64,000 nucleotides of DNA from an uncultured Roseivirga sp. (lineage in GTDB: Bacteria > Bacteroidota > Bacteroidia > Cytophagales > Cyclobacteriaceae): positions 124,001-188,000 of the forward strand of contig CANLOY010000003.1 in the NCBI GenBank assembly GCA_947493005.1, given 5' to 3'. The position numbers and the translations under genes were made by a program. Within the stretch, counting starts at the first letter, position 1. Each line of letters begins with the position of its first letter. Below the pieces are notes generated by a model, which saw only the letters and a program-made list of their open reading frames with translations, made no database searches and was not told the DNA's origin. Of the stretch, positions 1 through 8,059 are shown one piece after another.

Positions 1-257
1 ACAGTAAGCCAGCCTGGATTCTTTTGGGTGTTACAAACCTGGAGAATGTTACACTTCAAGAGGCATTAAATGAACTAATCAATACATTTGGTATTGAAAT
101 AGAGTCCAATAACGATTTGAATTCAATACCTTATAATGGTACATTTCCAAACAATGATGTTGAAACTGCAATAAAACTTGTTTTAAGACCTAGCAATATT
201 GATTATACATTCGACACAGCAAGCAAGAGATTGGTGCTCAAAGGCATTAAAGATTAA
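1..257 (+). CDS. FecR-family anti-sigma protein, C-terminal fragment
   Basis: The reading frame is open from the left edge (reads SKPAWILLGVTNLENVTL) to the TAA at 255-257, so only the last 84 or so codons are present. The fragment matches the C-terminal domain of Bacteroidota FecR proteins (DUF4974 type), which starts with an 'F.NVTLEEAL..L' strand-helix and ends in 'Y.F....L.L.G'. In this family the domain lies in the periplasm and receives the signal from a TonB receptor carrying an STN domain, releasing an ECF sigma factor. The next gene is exactly such a receptor, which supports the call. The sigma factor gene would be upstream of the window. Confidence 0.8.
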   Translation, partial: SKPAWILLGVTNLENVTLQEALNELINTFGIEIESNNDLNSIPYNGTFPNNDVETAIKLVLRPSNIDYTFDTASKRLVLKGIKD

Positions 258-2898
258 TAGGTTAGTTCCTCTATTCCTCTTTTTCATTCTTTACTTGCCG
301 GTTTTAAGTCAGTCTAAAAGGGCCTATCGAGCAGAAAACAGACCGATCAAACAAGTACTCAATGACCTTGAAAAGCAATATGAGGTCTATTTCTCTTTTA
401 ATCCTGATGAGTTAAGGAACGTTCGGGTCAGTATTACCACTTCTTCCAATGATATTGATGGCCTGTTGGGAACCATGCTTTCCAGAACCGACTTGGTATC
501 TGAGAAAATAAAAGACAAGTTCTATGTCATTAAAAAGCCAGAATCTAAGTTTTTGGATTTGCTGGTAACCGACAATGAGTCTGACTCTCCTCTCTCCTAT
601 GCTACTGTACGCTTAAAAGGGACTCCTTTTGGACAAGTAACAGGCCTTGATGGAAAAATCAGACTTGTAATTCCCAAACCCAAGTCTGCAGTATTAGAGG
701 TCTCATTTTTAGGCTTTCAAACAACGGAAATTAATGTAACCGATATTGAGAGCAAAACACTTTTCAAAGTCGCACTTCGTCCGGAACCAATGGATTTAAA
801 CGATTTTGAAGTAAAGGAATATATCAACGTGGGAATTGGATCTGACCCAAAAGCGAATAGCTTCAGGATTTTACCTCAAAAAATGGAAATCCTTCCAGGT
901 TTGTCTGAGCGGGATGTTCTACTTTCTGCTCAAATCATTTCAGGCTTGGCTTCGAACGATGAGTCTGCCTCCGGAATAAACATCCGTGGAAGTGCTCCAG
1001 ACAACACTTTGCTTTACTGGAACAATATTCCTGTTTATCACACTGCTCATTATTTTGGAAGTATTTCCAGCTTTATCCCTTCATCAGTTGGCTCACTCGA
1101 TATTTATAAAAATTACATCCCAGTCAGGTATGGTGGTGCAACGGCTGGTTTAATATCCATTTTCTCCAGAAACGAAATTGATGCCCAAACCAAGGCTGAA
1201 GCAAGTATCAATATGACACATGCCGATGCCTATTTTAAAGTGCCATTCAAAAAGGATATGGGGTCAGTTATGTTAGCTTTTAGAAGGTCTTACAATGATG
1301 CCATACCTACATGGACATTCAATTCATATGGGACAAAGCTTTTTGGAAATACAATAAGTGATAGCCAGGGTGTTTTTCAGATTACGGAAGATGAAAATGA
1401 TTTTGAAAACGACCTCAGTTTCTCCGATATCAATCTCAAATGGAACTATGAAGCTTCGGGTAGGTCATCCTTTGAATCTAGCTTTGTAAGAAGCTCCAGC
1501 AACTTCAATTATAATGAAAATGATGAAGAGGCAGGCTTAAATATTCAACAAAGACATAATATCAGAAGTTTAGGAGCCAATGTTGGATGGTCGTACCGTG
1601 TTAACGATGACTACTCTTTAAAATCAAGTTTGAGCTATTCTAGCTACGATATGTCTTATGCCTTTAACAACCTACGAAACCTAATAATAAATGATGATGA
1701 TGACCAAACCGAAAGAAGCAATTATCTAAGCAATCTTGAATTAAGAGTTAGCAACAAATGGAGGAAAAATGATAGAAGTGTTCTGGAGTTTGGCTATCAA
1801 TTGAATCACTATATAGTAGAAAACAGAATATCTGAATCTGATTTTTTTGAAGAAGATGAAGTAACAGATATACAATCCAATGGACTAGTTAATGCGGTAT
1901 TTATTGATTACAACTATAGACCCACTGACAGACTTGAAGCTGTCTTAAGTGGTAGGCTGACCCATGTTGGCACACTTAGGGAAACTTTCTTTAGCCCTCA
2001 AATCAAATTGAACTACAATGCTACAAAGGACATTATCCTCAAGTCTACATTCGGTATCTATCATCAATACTTAAGTACGATTAGAGAGTCAGAGTTTACA
2101 CTATCCAATGCAGTAGAACAACATTGGCTTTTAGCAGATTTAAACGATGACGAAGAAGAAATCTCTACTGTACCGATAATATTCAATAGTCAGGTAACAC
2201 TAGGAGCTATATACAATGCAAACTCATGGCTATTTGACCTCGATTTTTACATCAAGAATATCGAAGGAATTTTAGCAATCAATCAGGGCTTTGGCTTTGA
2301 AAATGATCAGGCTTTTGAACCCGGTTTTGAACGCTTAATTGGCATTGATTTGACTATTAGAAAAAGGTGGAAATCTTTTAAGACATGGTTTAGCTACAAC
2401 TTTCAAGACTCTGAAGTCGAACTTGAATCTATTTTCACAGATCCTTTTCCATCTTCATTCAACATTCGTCACCAGTTCAGGCTCTCAAATACCTATAATT
2501 GGAAAAACTGGGAGTTTTCACTTGGTTATATTTTTAAAACTGGATTGCCATTTACTCAAGTCACTAACCTTACTCTATTAAACGATGACGGTGAAGAAGT
2601 AGACCCTGATGATGAGGATGATGATACCTTTTATGACATAGAATACACTTCCCCTAATGGAAGAAGGATATCAAACTATCACCGTGTTGATTTATCAGTA
2701 TGGCACAAACTGGGAGCTAAAAATCAAAGAATAAGAGGAGAAATAGGGCTTAGTTTTATTAACCTGCTGAACAGGAACAATACATTCAATAGAACATATT
2801 CCATTGATTTTGACAGAAACGATGAGATAGCCATTATAGAGCGAAAAAAGTTCTTTCTGAACTTTACTCCCAACCTTAGCCTAAGGTTTTGGTTTTAA
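199..2898 (+). CDS. STN-domain TonB-dependent outer-membrane receptor
   Basis: Signal peptide (LVPLFLFFILYLPVLSQS), then an STN/secretin-like domain (about residues 42-113 counted from the TTG at 199), a carboxypeptidase-regulatory-like beta sandwich (about 118-200, 'SYATVRLKGTPFGQVTGLDG'), a plug (about 225-330, with 'INIRGSAPDNTLLYWNNIPV') and a beta barrel ending in the aromatic tail RFWF. It takes up an unknown ligand with TonB energy and, through STN, probably signals to the FecR-type protein encoded just upstream. The start is uncertain: the TTG at 199 overlaps the fecR-like gene by 59 bp. An ATT at 253, preceded by AAAGG eight bases earlier, would put the signal peptide right at the N-terminus. 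Acidic loops (DDDDQTE, DPDDEDDD) may bind cations. No SusD-like partner follows. Confidence 0.85.
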   Translation: MIIHSTQQARDWCSKALKINRLVPLFLFFILYLPVLSQSKRAYRAENRPIKQVLNDLEKQYEVYFSFNPDELRNVRVSITTSSNDIDGLLGTMLSRTDLVSEKIKDKFYVIKKPESKFLDLLVTDNESDSPLSYATVRLKGTPFGQVTGLDGKIRLVIPKPKSAVLEVSFLGFQTTEINVTDIESKTLFKVALRPEPMDLNDFEVKEYINVGIGSDPKANSFRILPQKMEILPGLSERDVLLSAQIISGLASNDESASGINIRGSAPDNTLLYWNNIPVYHTAHYFGSISSFIPSSVGSLDIYKNYIPVRYGGATAGLISIFSRNEIDAQTKAEASINMTHADAYFKVPFKKDMGSVMLAFRRSYNDAIPTWTFNSYGTKLFGNTISDSQGVFQITEDENDFENDLSFSDINLKWNYEASGRSSFESSFVRSSSNFNYNENDEEAGLNIQQRHNIRSLGANVGWSYRVNDDYSLKSSLSYSSYDMSYAFNNLRNLIINDDDDQTERSNYLSNLELRVSNKWRKNDRSVLEFGYQLNHYIVENRISESDFFEEDEVTDIQSNGLVNAVFIDYNYRPTDRLEAVLSGRLTHVGTLRETFFSPQIKLNYNATKDIILKSTFGIYHQYLSTIRESEFTLSNAVEQHWLLADLNDDEEEISTVPIIFNSQVTLGAIYNANSWLFDLDFYIKNIEGILAINQGFGFENDQAFEPGFERLIGIDLTIRKRWKSFKTWFSYNFQDSEVELESIFTDPFPSSFNIRHQFRLSNTYNWKNWEFSLGYIFKTGLPFTQVTNLTLLNDDGEEVDPDDEDDDTFYDIEYTSPNGRRISNYHRVDLSVWHKLGAKNQRIRGEIGLSFINLLNRNNTFNRTYSIDFDRNDEIAIIERKKFFLNFTPNLSLRFWF

Positions 2899-2919
2899 AT
2901 TGGTTTGACAAAGGACATA

Positions 2920-2950
2920 AAAAAAAGGCCGCTTTTGACGACCTTTTTTT
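2920..2950. terminator. bidirectional terminator hairpin
   Basis: Seven As plus GG (2920-2928) pair with CC plus seven Ts (2942-2950) around a short loop that can add two C-G pairs. The structure lies between two convergent genes and gives a U-tract on either strand, so it should end transcription from both the TonB receptor and the PepSY-like lipoprotein gene. Confidence 0.75.
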
Positions 2951-2969
2951 ATGATTCAATTCTTAAGAA

Positions 2970-3998
2970 TTAATCACCATCGCCATCTTCCTCATCATCA
3001 TCTTCTGTGTACTCTTCCTTGAAATTGCCATCAGTATCAAATATCAAGACGATTTCATTAGCAAGCTCTATGTAGTACTCTCCTTCTTCACTATCCAACC
3101 AAGCTTCTACAATCTGTTGTCCGGCATAATTGGCAGCGACATAATCTTTAATCGCTTGGGGTAAATCAGCCACAGCTACTTCTTCACAATGATCCTCGTA
3201 ATCATCTTCATTAAAAGACTCGATGAAATTGCCATCCTTATCGAATATCAAAACTAGTCCAGTACTTAAAACAACTCCATATTCCTCGGAGAAGCTATCG
3301 TAACCAGCCTCTTCAATTGTAGCATCCGCATGATTACTCGCAATGTAATCTTTGATTGGCTGTGGTAAACTTGCTGGATCGATTTCTTCAAAGTCATCTT
3401 CATCATCATAATCTTCCTCAGTAAACTGCTCCACAAAGTTTCCATCCCTGTCAAAAACCAATACAATTCCAGATTCCAGTACAACTATGTATTCATTATC
3501 ACCAGCATTCAGACCAGCTACTTCAACTGGCTCACCAGCATGGTTGGTAGATAAATAATCTAGAATGGGTTGTGGTAATGATGCCGAATCTATTTCCTCG
3601 AAATCGTCATCAAAGCTATCAACGTAACCTTCCAGATTGAATGCAATAACGAATTGCTCTGAAGCATTAAAAACCAGTACCCGATCATTGTTCAGTAATA
3701 CAATATACTCTCCAGTATTTGTCAACCATACCTCTTCAATTGACGCAGATGAGTAGTTTTCGGTAACGTAGGTTTGAATGGCGTCAGGTGTTGTAGTAAC
3801 CTGTTGCCAGTCTCCCATACTGGAAGTATCATAATTTCTGGAGCTTACGAAGCGTAGTCTCGATGTCCGAGCCGCATCATTTGTCTGATCCTGAGGTGCA
3901 GTGTCGGTGTTCTGATTATCACACGACATAAAACCAGTAGCAATTATTATCATTGCAAGTATTAGGTGTTTCTTAAATTCTTTAATTCTCTTTTTCAT
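2970..3998 (-). CDS. lipoprotein with four PepSY-like repeats and acidic linkers
   Basis: A 342-residue lipoprotein precursor (lipobox GFMSC, Cys26). After a short linker it has four copies of a PepSY-like unit (DUF2874 type) at about residues 70-120, 140-192, 210-262 and 278-330. Each has a 'LPQ.I.DY...N' helix, an 'EY.V.L..G.VLVF' hairpin, and in copies 2-4 a 'DRDGNF', 'DKDGNF' or 'DTDGNF' turn. The units are joined by very acidic stretches and the protein ends in an acidic tail. PepSY-like modules in Bacteroidota are exported and of unclear role. The DxDGN turns and acidic linkers suggest calcium or metal binding (inference). It lies downstream of the ApbE/Rieske cluster but behind a hairpin at 4091-4111, so it may be transcribed separately. 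Confidence 0.75.
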   Translation of the reverse strand: MKKRIKEFKKHLILAMIIIATGFMSCDNQNTDTAPQDQTNDAARTSRLRFVSSRNYDTSSMGDWQQVTTTPDAIQTYVTENYSSASIEEVWLTNTGEYIVLLNNDRVLVFNASEQFVIAFNLEGYVDSFDDDFEEIDSASLPQPILDYLSTNHAGEPVEVAGLNAGDNEYIVVLESGIVLVFDRDGNFVEQFTEEDYDDEDDFEEIDPASLPQPIKDYIASNHADATIEEAGYDSFSEEYGVVLSTGLVLIFDKDGNFIESFNEDDYEDHCEEVAVADLPQAIKDYVAANYAGQQIVEAWLDSEEGEYYIELANEIVLIFDTDGNFKEEYTEDDDEEDGDGD

Positions 3999-4090
3999 AA
4001 ATAGATTTGAGTTTCTTTTATTAGTTAAATCTCTTGCTGCTATAAATCAGTGGTAAATACAGTTAAGGTGTAATTACCCTACGCCAATTA

Positions 4091-4111
4091 TTAGACTTGT
4101 AAGAAGTCTAA
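4091..4111 (-). terminator. hairpin overlapping the stop codon of the 52-aa lipoprotein gene
   Basis: A perfect 8-bp stem TTAGACTT / AAGTCTAA with a 5-nt loop. The arm first transcribed from the minus strand contains the TAG stop (4108-4110) of the small lipoprotein gene. There is no long U-tract after it, so it could be a weak terminator or a 3'-end stabiliser separating the redox cluster from the PepSY-like gene. Confidence 0.5.
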
Positions 4112-4266
4112 TCATTATTGTTGTCTTCATTCTCTTCCATCATTGGGTTTCCTTCGGCCACTTGCACACCTGAACCAGTTGTTGAATTAGCCATTGGATT
4201 GACCTGTTCACATGAGAAAAATGTACATATGGCAATCAGGAAAAAACATATCAATATCTTCTTCAT
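4108..4266 (-). CDS. small lipoprotein, 52 aa
   Basis: The frame reads MKKILICFFLIAICTFFSCE then a polar tail 'QVNPMANS...NPMMEENEDNNND'. It has a clear lipoprotein signal peptide with the lipobox FFSC (Cys19), leaving a mature peptide of 34 residues that is polar, Met-containing and acidic at its end. The start lies 10 bp after the stop of the Rieske gene on the same strand, so it is very likely the last gene of that operon. I do not recognise the mature part. Its position suggests a small periplasmic partner or membrane anchor for the redox proteins upstream. It is short enough to be missed by standard gene callers. Confidence 0.65.
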   Translation of the reverse strand: MKKILICFFLIAICTFFSCEQVNPMANSTTGSGVQVAEGNPMMEENEDNNND

Positions 4267-4276
4267 AGCATTTCCA

Positions 4277-4702
4277 TTAGGCATATACTCTTAGCATGCT
4301 ACCGGTTAACTGTGTTTTATAGATCGTTAGACCATTACGCCCATTGCTGTTTAATCCGGTTCCGTCTATTCTGAAGCGGGCTCCATGAGCTGTACAATAC
4401 CATTCCCCATTTCTTAGGATTACTTCCTTTCGGGGTTCATGAGAACAAGTTCTTGTAGCGGCCACATATTCACCCGTTGTTGTTTTAGCCACTACCACCT
4501 GATTGTTAACAATCACATATCCACCATTATTCGCCAAGCCAGCGTTTTTTGAATCATTAAGATCCAATGTGAAATCTATTTGAGCATTGTTATTGGGTTG
4601 GTCTGGAGAGATATTCTCTGTTGCACACCCTCCCAGGCATGCGGCTGTAAGAGCGAACGCTGCTCCGCCTCCTAGTTTTTTTAAAAATTCATTTCTTTTC
4701 AT
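4277..4702 (-). CDS. Rieske (2Fe-2S) lipoprotein
   Basis: A 141-residue protein with a Rieske cluster-binding pattern: Cys86-Ser-His88 and Cys103-Thr-Ala-His106 ('TCSHEP' and 'WYCTAHGARF'). The N-terminus (MKRNEFLKKLGGGAAFALTA) resembles a Tat-type signal with a Lys-Arg pair and F-L-K, and is followed by a lipobox (LGGC, Cys26). It should therefore be folded with its cluster, exported, and lipid-anchored as a periplasmic electron carrier. There is no dioxygenase or cytochrome partner beside it. Its neighbours are the DUF3570 barrel, the DUF4266 lipoprotein, ApbE and a thioredoxin-like protein, all on the same strand, which points to an envelope electron-transfer module. Confidence 0.88.
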   Translation of the reverse strand: MKRNEFLKKLGGGAAFALTAACLGGCATENISPDQPNNNAQIDFTLDLNDSKNAGLANNGGYVIVNNQVVVAKTTTGEYVAATRTCSHEPRKEVILRNGEWYCTAHGARFRIDGTGLNSNGRNGLTIYKTQLTGSMLRVYA

Positions 4703-4758
4703 ATTTTCATATTAACATTTTAACATATAAATCATTATCAATATTAAAGTTTGAGTAA

Positions 4759-5970
4759 TTAAAAACTGAAATTCAGTCCAAAGCTTATAATGTTAGCCGA
4801 TAAACTGGGTGTGCGTGTGTAGTGTCCATATTTAAGATTAACCTCCTTAAACGTTAATACTCGTCCTTGTTTTCCCGGAAGCTTAAACCCTCCGATTCCG
4901 CTGGCCGGGGAAAACCTTAACCCAACACCATAATTATGGCTATTCAGGGCACTTAAGTCATAATCTGAAGTATAGTATTTAAATTGTGTTGTATGCTCTT
5001 TATATGGCTTAAAGTAGTTTGCTGCACTCTGAGTATGAAACCTATAATAAGGAAACACTGAGAAAAATCTGTTCACCTTAATGGGTATTTCCAGTGAGAT
5101 TGTATGGCCTGTAACACCCCAGTCATCCCAGTAAAACCTATAATATGACCTTATCAACACATGGTCACTCATATAGTAGTTCAGTCTCACCCCTACTGGC
5201 ACCTTTAGTCTTGTAAAAGGAAGACTCTCTACCCGTGCGGCTTCCTGATCTGCGAAATACACCCTGTGAAATGGAGTTCCTAACAATCCGGATTGGGTTA
5301 CTACATCAGTAGAGATACTGGCCTGCATTCGTTGGTTAATCACTGTTGAAAAACTGGCAGAGATACTATATGATCTCCTTTGATCTGTTGTTACCCAATG
5401 CTGATTTCTAAGTTCGGATGGGTATATTATGCTCCATCTATCTATAAAAGCCTGTGTAGAAAGTCCAAACGTTCTGTTCCCGTCCTTAGAAGTTTTTGAA
5501 ACATATGCAGAAAACTGCAACGATGTATAGTCATACTCTCCTGATCCACCGAACTTTGCTCCCCAGGTAACATTATTCTTCGCCTTACGACTATAGCCTA
5601 CATTTCCATGTACTCTTAAATCTTTACTAGAAGCCGAAGAAACAAAGTTGTCAATGTTATCTGTAGAAGCAGATGTGTAATAATCAAAACCTCCATCGAG
5701 AGAAATGGTGTTTTTCTCATCAATGGCAAGGTTCACAATCACCTTGGATGTGTAATCTGTGAGTTTCTCTGTCCCAATCCCTCCTGTTACAGGAGAGTTA
5801 TTACCATCTTGTCCATAATAACTGAATAGGATACTAATATCAGATTCAGCTAGCTTTTTGATCTTGAAAGCGCTGGAATCTGTTTCGCTTTTCTTTTCCT
5901 GACCATGCAAGACATTGAAGCTCAACACCAGAAAACTCAAAAAAACTATTACTCTTAATTGCAACCGCAT
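4759..5970 (-). CDS. DUF3570 outer-membrane beta-barrel protein
   Basis: A 403-residue protein with a signal peptide (VFLSFLVLSFNVLHGQ) and many alternating aromatic/polar strands ending in 'SANIISFGLNFSF', typical of an outer-membrane barrel. Length, motifs and neighbours (ApbE, DUF4266, thioredoxin-like) fit DUF3570. Near the start of the barrel, residues 96-102 read DYYTSAS, and a second SSASS follows at 111-115. The first resembles the ApbE flavin-attachment consensus D-x-x-(S/T)-(S/G)-A-(S/T), so this protein is a candidate substrate of the adjacent flavin transferase (inference). It overlaps the upstream DUF4266 gene by 16 bp, which suggests translational coupling. Confidence 0.8.
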   Translation of the reverse strand: MRLQLRVIVFLSFLVLSFNVLHGQEKKSETDSSAFKIKKLAESDISILFSYYGQDGNNSPVTGGIGTEKLTDYTSKVIVNLAIDEKNTISLDGGFDYYTSASTDNIDNFVSSASSKDLRVHGNVGYSRKAKNNVTWGAKFGGSGEYDYTSLQFSAYVSKTSKDGNRTFGLSTQAFIDRWSIIYPSELRNQHWVTTDQRRSYSISASFSTVINQRMQASISTDVVTQSGLLGTPFHRVYFADQEAARVESLPFTRLKVPVGVRLNYYMSDHVLIRSYYRFYWDDWGVTGHTISLEIPIKVNRFFSVFPYYRFHTQSAANYFKPYKEHTTQFKYYTSDYDLSALNSHNYGVGLRFSPASGIGGFKLPGKQGRVLTFKEVNLKYGHYTRTPSLSANIISFGLNFSF

Positions 5971-6179
5971 CCTCCACCAACTTTACCACCATTTGCACCA
6001 GAGGCACCTTCACGGTATGACTGATAATTAATGCAGAAGTACTCTATTGCCCTGGCATTAAGCTCCATTTCCTTGTCGTTCAGGTACATCTTTTGATACC
6101 CCTTCACACTGGTACAAGATTGAAATACAATCAGCACGGCAAATGCTGCAATGCCTTTATAAATTTTCCCTTTTCTCAT
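5955..6179 (-). CDS. DUF4266 lipoprotein with GGGCGCN tail
   Basis: A 74-residue lipoprotein (lipobox FQSC, Cys22) with the block 'GYQKMYLNDKEME' and the C-terminal sequence GGKVGGGCGCN, which are hallmarks of DUF4266. Its start overlaps the stop of ApbE and its end overlaps the DUF3570 gene, giving a tight apbE-DUF4266-DUF3570 unit that is common in Bacteroidota and some Proteobacteria. Function is unknown. The Cys-Gly-Cys near the C-terminus could bind a metal, be oxidised by the thioredoxin-like protein, or cap the barrel (inference). Cys49 is a further free thiol candidate. Confidence 0.8.
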   Translation of the reverse strand: MRKGKIYKGIAAFAVLIVFQSCTSVKGYQKMYLNDKEMELNARAIEYFCINYQSYREGASGANGGKVGGGCGCN

Positions 6180-7168
6180 GATTTGTTATTGAGTTCTAAT
6201 CGGTTTGATCCAATCAATTCGTTTTCATCTGTCACAATCAAGCATTCAACTCCATCAAGCTGGTTTATCAGATATAAGCCCTGCTTAACACCTAGCACAA
6301 ATACACTTGTAGACAATGCGTCAGCCAGCTCTGGGTTTGAGCAGATAATGGAGACGCTTTTAATTCCTGTTGTCGGATATCCTGTTCTTGGGTCGATAAT
6401 GTGTGCGTAGCGAACTCCATTGAACATTACAAAGCGTTCATAGTCGCCAGAAGTCACTACGGCACCATTATCTACTGTTAACCAAGAAAGAATTCTATCC
6501 TTATGCTCTGGGTCGGCAATACCTACTTTAATTTTCTTATTATCAATATCTCTTCCCCAGGCAATCAAATCACCAGCAGCGTTTACTACTCCATTTTTAA
6601 TACCCAGGGCTATCATTTTTTCCTTAGCTTTCTGTGCCGCATATCCTTTACCAATAGCACCAAAGCCTATCTTCATTCCCTTTTCCTTCAAGAACACTTC
6701 CCTTCTTCCTGGATCTAATTGAATTTTCCGGTAATCTGTTCTGGAGGATGCCTGTCTAACCGTATTGCTGTCTGGCATTGATATCATTGAGCCATCAAAC
6801 TTCCAGACCTTATCCATTGAAGCATATGTTATGTCAAAGGCTCCGTCTGTAATTTTTGAAATCTGAACGGCTCTTTGAATCAACTCAAATAGTTCTTGAT
6901 CAACACTGACGGGCATTATTCCAGCTTTTCTATTAATCTCGCTGGTTTGTGATTCAGGATTCCATGATGAAATCAAGTTTTCAATTCGGATTATTTCTGC
7001 AATCGCTGCGTTTATACCATCCCAGGCAATTTTAGGGTCAGGGTCAATTGCACTGACTTCAAATCTGGACCCCATGAGTTTGAGCACTTTATGGTGCTTT
7101 TGAGCCTGCTGTGCCCGTATGGCACAGCAGAAGGTCAAAAAACTCAACAAAATCAAAATGTATCTCAT
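6176..7168 (-). CDS. apbE: FAD:protein FMN transferase, ApbE family
   Basis: A 330-residue exported protein (signal peptide ending around CAIRAQ). Family motifs are all present: GAIGKGYA (170-177), NAAGD (196-200), SGDYER (240-245), HIIDPRTGYP (256-265), and the metal-binding segment DALSTSVF (283-290). ApbE hydrolyses FAD and attaches FMN by a phosphoester bond to Ser/Thr of periplasmic or membrane flavoproteins. No Nqr/Rnf subunit is in the window, so its substrate is probably encoded in this cluster; the DUF3570 protein has a matching motif. It overlaps the genes on both sides by 4 bp. Confidence 0.93.
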   Translation of the reverse strand: MRYILILLSFLTFCCAIRAQQAQKHHKVLKLMGSRFEVSAIDPDPKIAWDGINAAIAEIIRIENLISSWNPESQTSEINRKAGIMPVSVDQELFELIQRAVQISKITDGAFDITYASMDKVWKFDGSMISMPDSNTVRQASSRTDYRKIQLDPGRREVFLKEKGMKIGFGAIGKGYAAQKAKEKMIALGIKNGVVNAAGDLIAWGRDIDNKKIKVGIADPEHKDRILSWLTVDNGAVVTSGDYERFVMFNGVRYAHIIDPRTGYPTTGIKSVSIICSNPELADALSTSVFVLGVKQGLYLINQLDGVECLIVTDENELIGSNRLELNNKS

Positions 7169-7602
7169 TCCAATAACTGATTAAAAAGGTCGATGTAACC
7201 CTCAGGACTCTTTGTTTTATCAAAGCTGAAACTGCCTTTAACCTTTCCTGATATATCTGTAAAGACTGCCAGGGGAAATTCACCCTCAGGATTGTAAAGG
7301 CTTGCTAGCCTTTCGTTATGGTCGGTTTGTGCTTTGGAAAGCTTGTTTTTCTTTCTGTAAGGAAAATCGGCCTTCACGAGAATCAAGTTGTCTTTTGCAT
7401 ATTGAGCAAAAGCTTGACTATCGAACAATTCCTTGTGCAACTGAATACAAGGCTTGCACCAGTCAGACCCTGAAAAAACAATTAAGACAGTTTTATCGCT
7501 CTCAGCTGCAATAGATTTGGCCGATTCAAAGTCGTACTTCCAATCCAGCTCTTTTTCAGCTGACGTTAAGAATAGTGTAAGAATGAATAGTAAGTTCTTC
7601 AT
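7165..7602 (-). CDS. periplasmic thioredoxin-fold protein
   Basis: A 145-residue protein with a short N-terminal signal sequence and the active site W48-Cys-Lys-Pro-Cys52, preceded by 'VLIVFSGSDWC', and a cis-Pro loop 'EFPLAVF'. It resembles thioredoxin_7/DsbD-gamma-like reductases that work outside the cytoplasm. It is the first gene of the minus-strand redox cluster and its stop overlaps the apbE start (ATGA). A likely job is to keep cysteines of the DUF4266 or Rieske precursors reduced (inference). Confidence 0.88.
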   Translation of the reverse strand: MKNLLFILTLFLTSAEKELDWKYDFESAKSIAAESDKTVLIVFSGSDWCKPCIQLHKELFDSQAFAQYAKDNLILVKADFPYRKKNKLSKAQTDHNERLASLYNPEGEFPLAVFTDISGKVKGSFSFDKTKSPEGYIDLFNQLLE

Positions 7603-7932
7603 AAGTTTTACTGTGTAATCAGTGTTGAATACTGTTCACATGAACTTACCCCACCCCTCGCCATATAAATCTTTTATAGAACCCGCACTTTACAATATGT
7701 CACTCCTTGAAATCGACTGAGAATTAGTCCTGATAAGCCTCAGGTTGCGTTTACCGGTGAGTCTAAACCAAAAAAGAGTCTCGCTAATTGCGCAAAAGCT
7801 AGAGCATGACTTTTAACTTGTCACCATATTCATCAGGTAGTAAAAAGGAACACTAGTGAAGAAATGAGTATGGAGGCTTGACGGTTTTTGGCCCTACAAA
7901 AACTCCAGCCACAACCAGGAAATATCAGTTGT

Positions 7933-8059
7933 CTTTATTTTAGATTTTGAACTGAACTGACCTATCAAACAACTCATCGAAGGATCACAGCCTTTTATCT
8001 AAACACTTCCTTATTCCATTTCATCCACCATAGATTTGAATAAGAAATCTAAAATAAAG
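7933..8059. promoter_or_regulatory. 15-bp perfect inverted repeat ending at the receiver gene start
   Basis: CTTTATTTTAGATTT at 7933-7947 is the exact reverse complement of AAATCTAAAATAAAG at 8045-8059; one U-G wobble pair could be added at each end of the stem. The right arm contains the presumed ribosome-binding purines and ends 4 bp before the ATG at 8064. If both arms are transcribed they can form a stem that hides the start site. If transcription begins after the -7-like TAGATTTG at 8031-8038, only one arm is in the RNA and the repeat would act as DNA. Confidence 0.55.
7972..7979 (+). promoter_or_regulatory. ACTCATCG box upstream of the receiver gene
   Basis: Exact copy of an octamer also found at 16399-16406 and 21933-21940 in leaders of the polysaccharide cluster. 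It lies 92 bp before the start codon at 8064. Function is inferred only from recurrence. Confidence 0.4.

Noticed and set aside
199-257. Frameshift joining the FecR fragment and the TonB receptor into one gene
   Set aside because: The first frame ends in a complete FecR C-terminal domain and the second begins with its own signal peptide; they are two genes.
6093-6410. Open frame on the plus strand opposite apbE
   Set aside because: It is antisense to a gene with full family motifs and shows no family resemblance itself.
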